Shown: piece after piece, positions 7,345-13,609 of the stretch | Numbering within the stretch: position 1 is the first letter of the stretch | How the letters are laid out: each line of letters opens with the position of its first letter | Source of the DNA: Methanobacteriota archaeon | GTDB taxonomy: Archaea > Halobacteriota > Methanosarcinia > Methanosarcinales > Methanosarcinaceae | Direction of reading: 5' to 3' | Assembly: GCA_023399215.1 (NCBI GenBank) | Contig: JAEWQJ010000052.1 | Coordinates: 1 to 21,585, forward strand | DNA: 21,585 bases | Position numbers and translations under genes: made by a program | Notes under the pieces: model-generated | What the model saw: only the letters and a program-made list of their open reading frames with translations | What the model was told of the DNA's origin: nothing | The model's database searches: none

Positions 7345-7509
7345 TTGAAAACAAGAATCTCGGAAACAAGAACTCTGGAAACAAGAATCTCAAAAACAAG
7401 AACCTCAGAAACAAGAATCCTGGAAACAAAAACCTTGAAAATTGGGATTTCGGAACTAAGAACCTCGGAAACAAAAATTCTGGAAATAAGAATCTTGAAA
7501 ACAAGAATT
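7345..7509 (+). repeat. 15-bp repeat, eleven copies, at or before the permease start
   Basis: Eleven degenerate 15-bp units around GGAAACAAGAATCTC. In the permease frame each encodes five residues such as SETRI, LETRI or LKTRI. The frame opens at an ATG at 7330, but a better-supported start lies after the repeat at 7531, so it is unclear whether it is translated. Confidence 0.85.
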
Positions 7510-7530
7510 AACCAGAAAGGATGGCCTATT

Positions 7531-8736
7531 ATGCTCGAAAAAGCGAGAGTTTCCTTCTTCCTTGCCAGTCGCTCCATAACCAGGGGTAATAAAGGAATTA
7601 CAATCTTTACAGTTTTTGTCCTGACCCTGATCTTTATACAGCTTGTGCTTTTTTCAAGCATGCTGGCTGGGGTTACGCTCAAGTTTAATGAACTTATGGT
7701 AAACTTTCAGACCGGAAATGTCGTGGTCGAACCGAAGGAAGAGGAACGCTATATAGAGGACGCATCAGCCCTTCAGAAGAAGATAGAAAGTCTTCCGCAG
7801 GTAGTAGGAACCTCGGCTCGCCTGAAAACGACTGGAAACTTCCGCTATAAAGAGAAGGAAATAGGAGCTACGGTTTATGGGATAGATCCTGCGGATGAGA
7901 TCTTTGTAACAGGCCTTGAAGACGCTATGATAAGTGGGGAATTTCTGAGCAGGCCTGATAAAGGAGAAATAATTCTCGGTCGGGAGGTATCTGGAGGTTT
8001 CGGAGCTCTCATGGAATCAAGGTCTTTAGGTGGTGTGGAAGTAGGAGATACCGTTGAACTCACAATCGGAGGTGTAACCCGAGAGTTCAGGGTAAAAGGG
8101 ATCTATACAACGCGCTACTTCATGGCTGACGCCTCAGCCTATCTTACCAGAGCTGACCTTGAAGAAATGCTGGGTATTGAAGGCAGGGATCTTGCTCAGG
8201 AGATAGCCGTTAAAACCACAGACGGCACACCTGAGGACGACACCAGGACTGCGCTCCTGTCTCTTGGCATCGGTGAGAATATCCGTACCTGGCATGAATT
8301 TGCAGGCATCCTCCGGCTGATCGAAAGCACGCTTGGGCTGGTTCGGAATATTATGAATGCTATCGGCCTGCTAATTGCTTTTGTGATCATTTTTGTGGTT
8401 ATTTACGTAAATATTGTGAACAAAAAAAGACAGATTGGGGTTCAGAAAGCAATAGGGATAGAACAAAACGTGATAGTTGTATCCTTTGTGCTCCAGGCCA
8501 TGCTTTACGCAGGCGCGGGTGTTATACTTGGCTACCTGTTTATGCGCTTTGGGCTTGTGCCTTATACGGTTTCCCATCCTGTAGAAGTCCCGCTTGGAGA
8601 TATGAGCCTCAGGCTGGACAATGCAGAAGCCTTAAATCGAGCAGTCCTCCTGTTCCTTTCTTCTGTAGTTGGCTCGGTAATTCCTGCGTACAAACTAGCT
8701 CAGAAAGACCTTCTTGACCTGATCTGGGGCAAATAA
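7531..8736 (+). CDS. FtsX/MacB-type ABC transporter permease
   Basis: Membrane subunit of a MacB/LolCE-type ABC system, which uses ATP to move or release extracellular molecules rather than to import small solutes. From ATG 7531 it has 401 residues: a short cytoplasmic start, one helix (about 20-44), a large extracellular domain (about 45-270), then three helices near 275-302, 322-345 and 368-388, the FtsX arrangement. The cytoplasmic turn NKKRQIGVQKAIG is typical of the family. I chose ATG 7531 because AAAGGATG lies ten bases upstream and the conserved protein begins there. The frame also opens at ATG 7330, adding 67 residues made of eleven five-residue repeats; that start lacks a ribosome binding site. 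The gene lies 213 bases after the secreted-protein gene and just before its ATPase. Confidence 0.93.
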   Translation: MLEKARVSFFLASRSITRGNKGITIFTVFVLTLIFIQLVLFSSMLAGVTLKFNELMVNFQTGNVVVEPKEEERYIEDASALQKKIESLPQVVGTSARLKTTGNFRYKEKEIGATVYGIDPADEIFVTGLEDAMISGEFLSRPDKGEIILGREVSGGFGALMESRSLGGVEVGDTVELTIGGVTREFRVKGIYTTRYFMADASAYLTRADLEEMLGIEGRDLAQEIAVKTTDGTPEDDTRTALLSLGIGENIRTWHEFAGILRLIESTLGLVRNIMNAIGLLIAFVIIFVVIYVNIVNKKRQIGVQKAIGIEQNVIVVSFVLQAMLYAGAGVILGYLFMRFGLVPYTVSHPVEVPLGDMSLRLDNAEALNRAVLLFLSSVVGSVIPAYKLAQKDLLDLIWGK

Positions 8737-8762
8737 ATTGGGCAAATAATTGGGCAAATAAA
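8727..8762. repeat. 12-13-bp repeat between permease stop and ATPase start
   Basis: Three copies of GGGCAAATAA(A)TT at 8727-8739, 8740-8751 and 8752-8762. The first copy holds the permease TAA stop (8734-8736) and the third leads into the ATPase ribosome binding site. The whole gap between the two genes consists of this repeat. Confidence 0.75.
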
Positions 8763-8772
8763 GGGTGAAACT

Positions 8773-9579
8773 ATGGAAATAATCCAAAAGCAGGCTGAGG
8801 AAGCAGTAAAAAGTACGGATGACATCCGAAAACAGACTGAGGACGCAGTAAAAAGTATGGATGAAATCCGAAAACCGACGGATAAATCGACAGATGATAC
8901 TATTATAGATACTATTATAGAAGGTATCGATATCGTGCGAACCTTCAAGATGGGAGAGGTAGAAGTTCGGGCCCTGCGCAGTGTAAATGTGAGAATCCGG
9001 CGTGGAGAGTTTATTGCAATCATGGGTCCGAGCGGTTCAGGCAAGACTACTCTTTTGAACCAGCTAGGCCTGCTTGATACTCCAAACTCGGGAAAGGTCA
9101 TTATAGACGGTACGGATACTTCCAGACTGTCAGACAGCGAAAAAGGCAAATTCAGGCTACATAACCTGGGCTATGTTTTTCAGGACTATGCTTTACTTCC
9201 CGAGCTCAATGCTATGGAAAATGTCTATATCTCCCTTATGATGCAGGGCAAAAGTAAAACCGAATGTGAATCCGCAGCCGCCGAAATTCTTTCCGCAGTC
9301 GGGCTTGGCGACCGCCTTCAGCAACTCCCTTCCAAAATGAGCGGCGGCCAGCAGCAGAGAGTCTCAATAGCAAGAGCTCTTGCCCATTCCCCAGAAGTCC
9401 TTTTTGCAGACGAGCCCTGTGCCAACCTTGATTCCCAGACCTCAAAGGAAGTTCTTGACCTTTTCGAGAAATTCAATCAGGAAAAAGGGCAGACGATTGT
9501 AATGGTTACCCACGAAGAATGGCATGCCGAATACGCAGACAGGGTAATAAGGTTGAAGGATGGAATTGTTCAGGAGTGA
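8773..9579 (+). CDS. LolD/MacB-type ABC transporter ATPase
   Basis: Motor of the FtsX-type system: binds and hydrolyses ATP on the cytoplasmic face. From ATG 8773 it has 268 residues. Walker A GPSGSGKT at 85-92, Q-loop Gln137, signature SGGQQQR at 190-196, Walker B VLFADEP at 209-215, and the switch His in VTHEEWH. The D-loop region reads EPCANLD where relatives usually have EPTGNLD. GGGTGA at 8763-8768, four bases before the ATG, fixes the start. The conserved domain begins only near residue 50. Before it lies an acidic/basic extension of two 14-residue repeats (7-20 and 21-34: Q-x-E-[E/D]-AVKS-x-D-[D/E]-IRK), then a Thr/Asp/Ile-rich link with a small 12-bp duplication. The extension has no counterpart in the usual family of about 225-235 residues. 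Confidence 0.95.
   Translation: MEIIQKQAEEAVKSTDDIRKQTEDAVKSMDEIRKPTDKSTDDTIIDTIIEGIDIVRTFKMGEVEVRALRSVNVRIRRGEFIAIMGPSGSGKTTLLNQLGLLDTPNSGKVIIDGTDTSRLSDSEKGKFRLHNLGYVFQDYALLPELNAMENVYISLMMQGKSKTECESAAAEILSAVGLGDRLQQLPSKMSGGQQQRVSIARALAHSPEVLFADEPCANLDSQTSKEVLDLFEKFNQEKGQTIVMVTHEEWHAEYADRVIRLKDGIVQE
8791..8874 (+). repeat. 42-bp in-frame duplication in the ATPase N-terminus
   Basis: Two 42-bp copies (8791-8832 and 8833-8874) encode 14 residues each, sharing the core AVKS-x-D-x-IRK. A 12-bp duplication, ACTATTATAGAT then ACTATTATAGAA, follows at about 8897-8920. Confidence 0.8.
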
Positions 9580-9813
9580 AACTTCTGAATAGGCTTCTAT
9601 TTTTCAAAAATTACCTTAGCCAAAATCCATGCATCTTTCCAAAACTTAGCGAGTTCATCCCTAAACTCAATCTCGGTTCATTATCTAAATTTTGAGTTAG
9701 TTCGGAGCGTACTTTGCGTAACTATAAGACCATTAAATTAATGAAATAACCATTCGCTTAATGAACTTATGTTAGAAAGGTACACAAAAAAAGAGAAATA
9801 GAATAAGATTAAC
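9580..9813. other. Intergenic stretch after the ABC operon
   Basis: No convincing protein gene, tRNA or terminator is seen. The sequence is AT-rich; a loose repeat ACCATTAAATTAATGAA / ACCATTCGCTTAATGAA lies at about 9729-9764. It ends at the promoter of the first structured RNA. Confidence 0.5.
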
Positions 9814-9831
9814 TGTTAAAAATATTATATA
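9814..9831 (+). promoter_or_regulatory. Promoter of structured RNA copy A
   Basis: TGTTAAAAATATTATATA at 9814-9831 is an archaeal TATA box with flanking sequence. The same 18 bases occur before RNA copy B (10443-10460). In both copies 22 bases separate it from the first base of the RNA's terminal stem, the distance expected from TATA box to transcription start. Confidence 0.7.
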
Positions 9832-9852
9832 CAATGGATGCATAGTATAAAT

Positions 9853-10043
9853 TGCGTTCTCATCCCTTTAACACCCCACTAGCAAAGAGCAACTACTCCA
9901 GAACATTACTCCACAATAAAGGGATATAGAAAGAGAAACTCGCAACGCATGAGTCAAGTACCTCAATACCTCTTCCCCAACTATAATAAAGTGAGTCTCT
10001 TGAATACCGTTTGGAACTCCCAGGTTTTTCGGATGAGAACGCC
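9853..10043 (+). ncRNA. Structured non-coding RNA, copy A, family unknown
   Basis: No protein gene fits here, but the ends pair perfectly: GCGTTCTCATCC (9854-9865) with GGATGAGAACGC (10031-10042), a 12-bp terminal helix. Inside, AAGAG at 9931-9935 can pair with CTCTT at 9970-9974, and within that a hairpin of CTCG (9939-9942) and TGAG (9950-9953) closes a seven-base loop, CAACGCA. CCGTTTGGAACTCCCAG at 10007-10023 is another segment shared with copy B. The 5' end is set by the TATA spacing. A relative lies 629 bases downstream on the same strand. I do not recognise it as RNase P, SRP RNA, 6S-like or box C/D or H/ACA RNA. Function unknown. The RNA call rests on conserved pairing and promoter; the ends are approximate. 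Confidence 0.75.
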
Positions 10044-10442
10044 ACCTCATTTTAAAAAAGTTTTTGGGAACTTTATGAATTTCATATCCCTAGTGTCGCA
10101 TCAATCCTCAAAAATTTAATAATCTTGAATAATTACAATCGACTATAGCTTTCTGCGGTTTTTTTTCTTTAGTTAAAAGTAGTCAACTTAATAATTGACT
10201 AGAACTCGCTTAAACTCAATTCTCTTAAACTCTATTCTCTTAAAGAAAGATACTCTGCTACTGGATCTCGGGTAAACCATTCTTTTAGAACGAGTTGACC
10301 TTTTTCTTGTTACTGTACGGGTAATCATTTTTAGTATTTACATCCAGTTACATCAGATACCGTAGCTTAATGCTATAAGGTTAAACCAGTAAAGAAAAAT
10401 TAGATCTGTATATCAACAAAATAGAGTTAAAATAATATTATT
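10044..10442. other. Spacer between the two RNA genes
   Basis: No protein gene is seen. A run of eight T at 10159-10166 followed by CTTT could end transcription of copy A or of a longer RNA. GTCAA and TTGAC at about 10183-10200 form a small inverted repeat. A 15-bp unit CTTAAACTCAATTCT is repeated at 10209-10223 and 10224-10238 with a partial third copy. AACTCG near 10203 could pair with CGAGTT near 10291. Confidence 0.4.
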
Positions 10443-10460
10443 TGTTAAAAATATTATATA
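10443..10460 (+). promoter_or_regulatory. Promoter of structured RNA copy B
   Basis: Identical in all 18 bases to the box before copy A, in otherwise diverged flanking sequence. A second shared block, GCATAGTATAA at 10469-10479 (9840-9850 in copy A), surrounds the likely start of transcription. Confidence 0.7.
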
Positions 10461-10481
10461 GAGTGAGAGCATAGTATAACT

Positions 10482-10674
10482 TGCGTTCTCATCTACAAGA
10501 CCACATAGCAAGACCTATTCCACAAGAAATACTTCAACGCCTACTCCGAAAAATCTACTCTAAAAGTGAAGAGATAAGAAGCTCGCAACCCGTGAGTCCA
10601 ATACTAAACCTCTTCTTGAACAAGACCTAATAAGTGCCGTTCGGAACTTCCAGAATTTCTCAGGTGGGAACGCA
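10482..10674 (+). ncRNA. Structured non-coding RNA, copy B, paralogue of copy A
   Basis: The terminal helix is GCGTTCTCATCT (10483-10494) with AGGTGGGAACGC (10662-10673): all twelve positions still pair, two as G-U, and one base pair differs from copy A by a wobble-compatible change, which is evidence for selection on structure. The inner helix GAAGAG (10568-10573) / CTCTTC (10610-10615) and the hairpin CTCG (10582-10585) / TGAG (10593-10596) with a seven-base loop, CAACCCG, match copy A in position. CCGTTCGGAACTTCCAG at 10637-10653 is the shared 3' segment. The regions between are much more diverged, so the duplication is old. No open reading frame is shared by the two copies. Function unknown. 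Confidence 0.75.
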
Positions 10675-10927
10675 GCTCTTTTCTAAATAAAACTGTTAAA
10701 GGTTCAAGCCTGGCAGAAAATCTATGCTGAAGTTAATGCACTCACTTGCACTTATTTTTCCAATATACGGCAAAAATATAAAAAGTTGTTTTTACAAAAT
10801 TGGTTATAAAACTGGTAGACTGAAAAAATTCTAAAAAACCCGATCAGATAATTGCTTTAATTTTACCCAAAATAGGCTTTAAGCTATCAATAAATAAGTA
10901 AAAGATAGAAAAAAATGAAAAATAGAG
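10675..10927. other. AT-rich spacer without recognised features
   Basis: Between RNA copy B and the DUF4177-like gene. I see no protein gene, tRNA or strong hairpin here. Confidence 0.5.
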
Positions 10928-11116
10928 TTATAAAGCTATAGTCTCGCTCTCTTTTTTCCTCTTGAAAATTGCAGTTACTCTACCTTCTTCATCAATATCG
11001 TTCCTTATCAGAACCAGTTCCCAGCCTTCATTTCCTATTCTTTCAAGTTCGCTCATCAGCTGCGGCAAGTTTAAGCCGTTAAGCTTGCGAGAATCATACT
11101 CCCATAGATGTATCAT
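10928..11116 (-). CDS. Small DUF4177-like protein
   Basis: A 62-residue soluble protein. The pattern W-E-Y near the start, L-x-x-L near 17-24, GNEGWELV at 28-35 and a final strand AIFKRKK matches the DUF4177 fold (a small alpha/beta protein of unknown role); the assignment is by motif from memory. The ATG at 11116 is preceded on its strand by GGGGGCG about seven bases upstream, a fair ribosome binding site. TTTATAG at about 11176-11182 could be its TATA box. It lies 144 bases after the AhpD-like gene on the same strand and might be co-transcribed with it. Confidence 0.75.
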   Translation of the reverse strand: MIHLWEYDSRKLNGLNLPQLMSELERIGNEGWELVLIRNDIDEEGRVTAIFKRKKESETIAL

Positions 11117-11260
11117 TTATTACGCCCCCACTTGACGATAAAGATAAATTTTTTAGTGTTTATATTGGAATAAAACTATAAATAACCTGAACAAAAGGAA
11201 AAAAGCAATCAGGTATTTGCATCAAGCGAAGTTATTTTTCTCGTCTATCTTTTTCCTTCT

Positions 11261-11650
11261 TCAGGCTTGTTTGCCAGATTTCTCATTTTCCAAACTTTCT
11301 TCTTTGTGAAAATCCAATGCATTCAATGCAAATCGTGAGTAAGCAGCAGCGGGTCCACCTCCCATTTCGATGGCCACATCAATAGTCTCATATATCTCTT
11401 TATCTGATGCACCTGCTAAACAAGCCTGTTGAACATGCCATTCAATACAGGGCTCGCATTTAGTAACAATAGAAATAGATAGAGCCATTAGTTCCTTATG
11501 TTTCCGTGAAAGGCAACCAGCTTCAAATGCTTTCTTTTCTAATTTAAGAAAAGAATTATAAGTATTACAATTCTCTAAAAATCGGGAATGATGTTGTACT
11601 CTATCGTTTATGCTTTGATTTATTTTATCTTTGATGAATTTATCCACCAT
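11261..11650 (-). CDS. Carboxymuconolactone decarboxylase / AhpD-like protein
   Basis: A 129-residue helical protein. The redox motif of AhpD-like members is present: C65-E-P-C68-x3-H72 within TKCEPCIEWHVQQA, preceded by KHKELMALSISIV and followed by GASDKEIYETIDVAIEMGGGPA, the usual order. Members with this CxxCxxxH motif act as thiol peroxidases or disulfide carriers, often in oxidative stress; a true decarboxylase role is unlikely in a methanogen. GGATGTGA about six bases before the ATG is a good ribosome binding site. ATTTATATG at about 11689-11697 (minus strand) is a likely TATA box. The C-terminus is Glu/Lys-rich. Confidence 0.9.
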   Translation of the reverse strand: MVDKFIKDKINQSINDRVQHHSRFLENCNTYNSFLKLEKKAFEAGCLSRKHKELMALSISIVTKCEPCIEWHVQQACLAGASDKEIYETIDVAIEMGGGPAAAYSRFALNALDFHKEESLENEKSGKQA

Positions 11651-11699
11651 GTAGTCACATCCTGATAGATAGGATTACTCTAACTACATATAAATATTT

Positions 11700-12060
11700 A
11701 TTTAGTTAAAACAGTGAACTGATCCTAAAACCAACTATATACAACAATTTTGTTCTACAGTTGTCAAGTTGAATGCATTGCTTGAGGTTGTTTCTCAGAC
11801 CTGATGAAATTCTTAAATTTTCTGCAAGTATGAAAGTGAGAATTTTCACTCAATTTGAAGAGGATACCATGGAATTTACTTTTACCCATATAATTTGAAG
11901 AGAATACTTAAAGTTAAATGGCTAAATGTTAAATTCATTTTAACCTTATAAATTCATTTTAAATTTAGTTTCAATTTTCAACTGGTTCTCCTTTCGTGAT
12001 TCCATTCAAATAATAAATTAAGATTAAGTGCCACCAGCTATCAGGAAATAACGTATAGAC
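11700..12060. other. AT-rich intergenic region with short repeats
   Basis: CAATTTGAAGAGGATAC near 11850 and ATAATTTGAAGAGAATAC near 11890 are imperfect copies, and AAATTCATTTTAA occurs twice near 11931-11961. A 22-codon frame starting at 11831 is judged chance. No gene is supported. Confidence 0.5.
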
Positions 12061-12068
12061 TTACCTCC

Positions 12069-12082
12069 ATTATTATATATAA
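12069..12082 (+). promoter_or_regulatory. TATA box of the XPB-Bax1 operon; likely leaderless start
   Basis: ATTATTATATATAA at about 12069-12082 is a strong TATA box centred about 27 bases before the ATG at 12104. There is no Shine-Dalgarno sequence before that ATG, so the XPB message is probably leaderless or nearly so. Confidence 0.6.
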
Positions 12083-12103
12083 TGTCCAAACTTTTAATAA
12101 ACA

Positions 12104-13609
12104 ATGGTCAAAATTAGCTTCAAGCAGGGAACGCTTCTTATAGAAGGTAATGTAAGAGTTCCCAATTCAGTCTGGGATGAAAGAAGCGGAAATTTTAGAT
12201 CTCTTGCTCTTTATTACAGAGATATAACAGATTATCTGAAAAATTCTAAGATCTCGTTTAAAGATGAGGTGCTTGATCTCCTCCCCTGTCCTGATCTGGC
12301 AGCAGCTTATGAAGCGTCTGGAAAGAAACTTAAGTTAAGGGATTATCAGGCCGAAGCTCTTGTGACCTGGGGAGAAAATAATAGATGGGGAGTGCTTGTC
12401 CTGCCAACAGGAAGCGGAAAAACCCTTGTTGGGATCAGGGCAATTGCAGGCTGCAATACCCCTGCCCTTGTGGTTGTCCCGACGCTTGACCTGCTTGAAC
12501 AATGGAAAAAACAGCTTGAAGAAGCTTTTAAGATGGAAATCGGAAAGCTTGGGGGCGGGGAGAAGAAAATTCTTCCAATAACCGTTTCCACATACGACTC
12601 TGCTTATATTCACGCCGAAACCCTTGGGAACAGGTTCGGTCTCCTTATTTTTGACGAAGTCCACCACCTACCTGCAACCGGATACAGGAGCATTGCCGAG
12701 TTTTCCGCAGCGCCTTACAGGCTTGGATTGACAGCCACTTACGAACGGGAAGATGAGTTACACTCGGAGCTCAACAGGCTTGTAGGGGGAAAAATATACG
12801 AAAAGCACGTTTCGGAACTTGCAGGCAGCCACCTTGCCCCTTACAGGATAAAACGGATAGCTGCTGCACTTACGGATGAGGAAAGGAAAGAATACGACAA
12901 ATGTTATTCGGTTTATACAGATTATCTTCGGAAAACCGGGATGATTCTTCGGGGGCCAAGGGATTTTCAGAAACTGGTTATGAGAAGTGGGAGAGACCCT
13001 GAAGCCAGAAAAGCCCTTCTTGCAAGAAACGCAGCAAGAGAACTTGCATTCAACACGGAGTCTAAAATTGAAAAGTTAAAAGAGATCCTGAATACACATC
13101 GGGAAGACAGGATCTTCATTTTTACGGAACATAACCGGCTTGTCCACCGGATTTCCAGGGAATTTCTTATCCCTGCAATCACCTACAGAACGCCTGCAAA
13201 AGAAAGGAATTCCATCCTTGAGAAGTTCAAGGAAGGAAAATACAGGGCTGTGGTCACTTCAAAGGTGCTTGACGAGGGCATAGACGTCCCTGAGGCAAAC
13301 ATAGGGATTATAGCGAGCGGTACAGGGAGCAAATTAGCATATATCCAGCGCCTTGGAAGGATCCTCAGGAAGAAAGAAGGAAAAGAAGCTATACTATATG
13401 AAATTATATCTAAAGAAACGACAGAAGCCGGAACTGCCAGGAGAAGAAAAGAAGCTGTTTCAAACCGAAAAGGCTCTGGAAAATCAGCACAAGAAAATCA
13501 GATGACGATAAAATCAGGAAAAGAAAACCAGATAAAAAAAGAACAAGGAAAGGAAAGCCAGATGAAGAAAGAAAAAAGTCTCGGAGGCGGCTCTTCTGCT
13601 CACTTCTGA
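12104..13609 (+). CDS. XPB-family DNA helicase (archaeal XPB/SSL2 homologue)
   Basis: A superfamily 2 helicase that unwinds DNA in nucleotide excision repair, acting with Bax1, encoded next. In order: N-terminal damage-recognition-like domain (about 1-75), LRDYQAEAL at 78-86, Walker A PTGSGKT at 101-107, DEVH box at 184-187, motif III GLTAT at 208-212 followed at once by the XPB RED motif (R215-E216-D217), then the second helicase domain with TSKVLDEGIDVPEANIGI and QRLGRILR. The last 50 or so residues are a low-complexity Lys/Gln/Ser tail with repeated units (for example SGKENQIKKEQGKESQMKKE) not expected in the family. The stop at 13607-13609 lies inside the next gene, so the two are probably translated together. 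Confidence 0.95.
   Translation: MVKISFKQGTLLIEGNVRVPNSVWDERSGNFRSLALYYRDITDYLKNSKISFKDEVLDLLPCPDLAAAYEASGKKLKLRDYQAEALVTWGENNRWGVLVLPTGSGKTLVGIRAIAGCNTPALVVVPTLDLLEQWKKQLEEAFKMEIGKLGGGEKKILPITVSTYDSAYIHAETLGNRFGLLIFDEVHHLPATGYRSIAEFSAAPYRLGLTATYEREDELHSELNRLVGGKIYEKHVSELAGSHLAPYRIKRIAAALTDEERKEYDKCYSVYTDYLRKTGMILRGPRDFQKLVMRSGRDPEARKALLARNAARELAFNTESKIEKLKEILNTHREDRIFIFTEHNRLVHRISREFLIPAITYRTPAKERNSILEKFKEGKYRAVVTSKVLDEGIDVPEANIGIIASGTGSKLAYIQRLGRILRKKEGKEAILYEIISKETTEAGTARRRKEAVSNRKGSGKSAQENQMTIKSGKENQIKKEQGKESQMKKEKSLGGGSSAHF
13583..13587 (+). promoter_or_regulatory. Shine-Dalgarno sequence that places the Bax1 start at a CTG
   Basis: GGAGG at 13583-13587 lies eight bases before CTG 13596-13598, inside the end of the XPB gene. 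It is one of the best ribosome binding sites in the window, and no ATG, GTG or TTG in the Bax1 frame lies within reach of it. Confidence 0.65.

Noticed and set aside
7290..7682. Minus-strand 130-codon frame with hydrophobic repeats
   Set aside because: Mirror image of the 15-bp repeat and of the permease start; stays open only because the unit is a multiple of three.
9868..10050. Minus-strand 60-codon frame
   Set aside because: Lies inside structured RNA copy A and has no counterpart in copy B.
11831..11899. 22-codon frame in the intergenic region before XPB
   Set aside because: Too short, no promoter spacing or ribosome binding site, and overlaps a short non-coding repeat.
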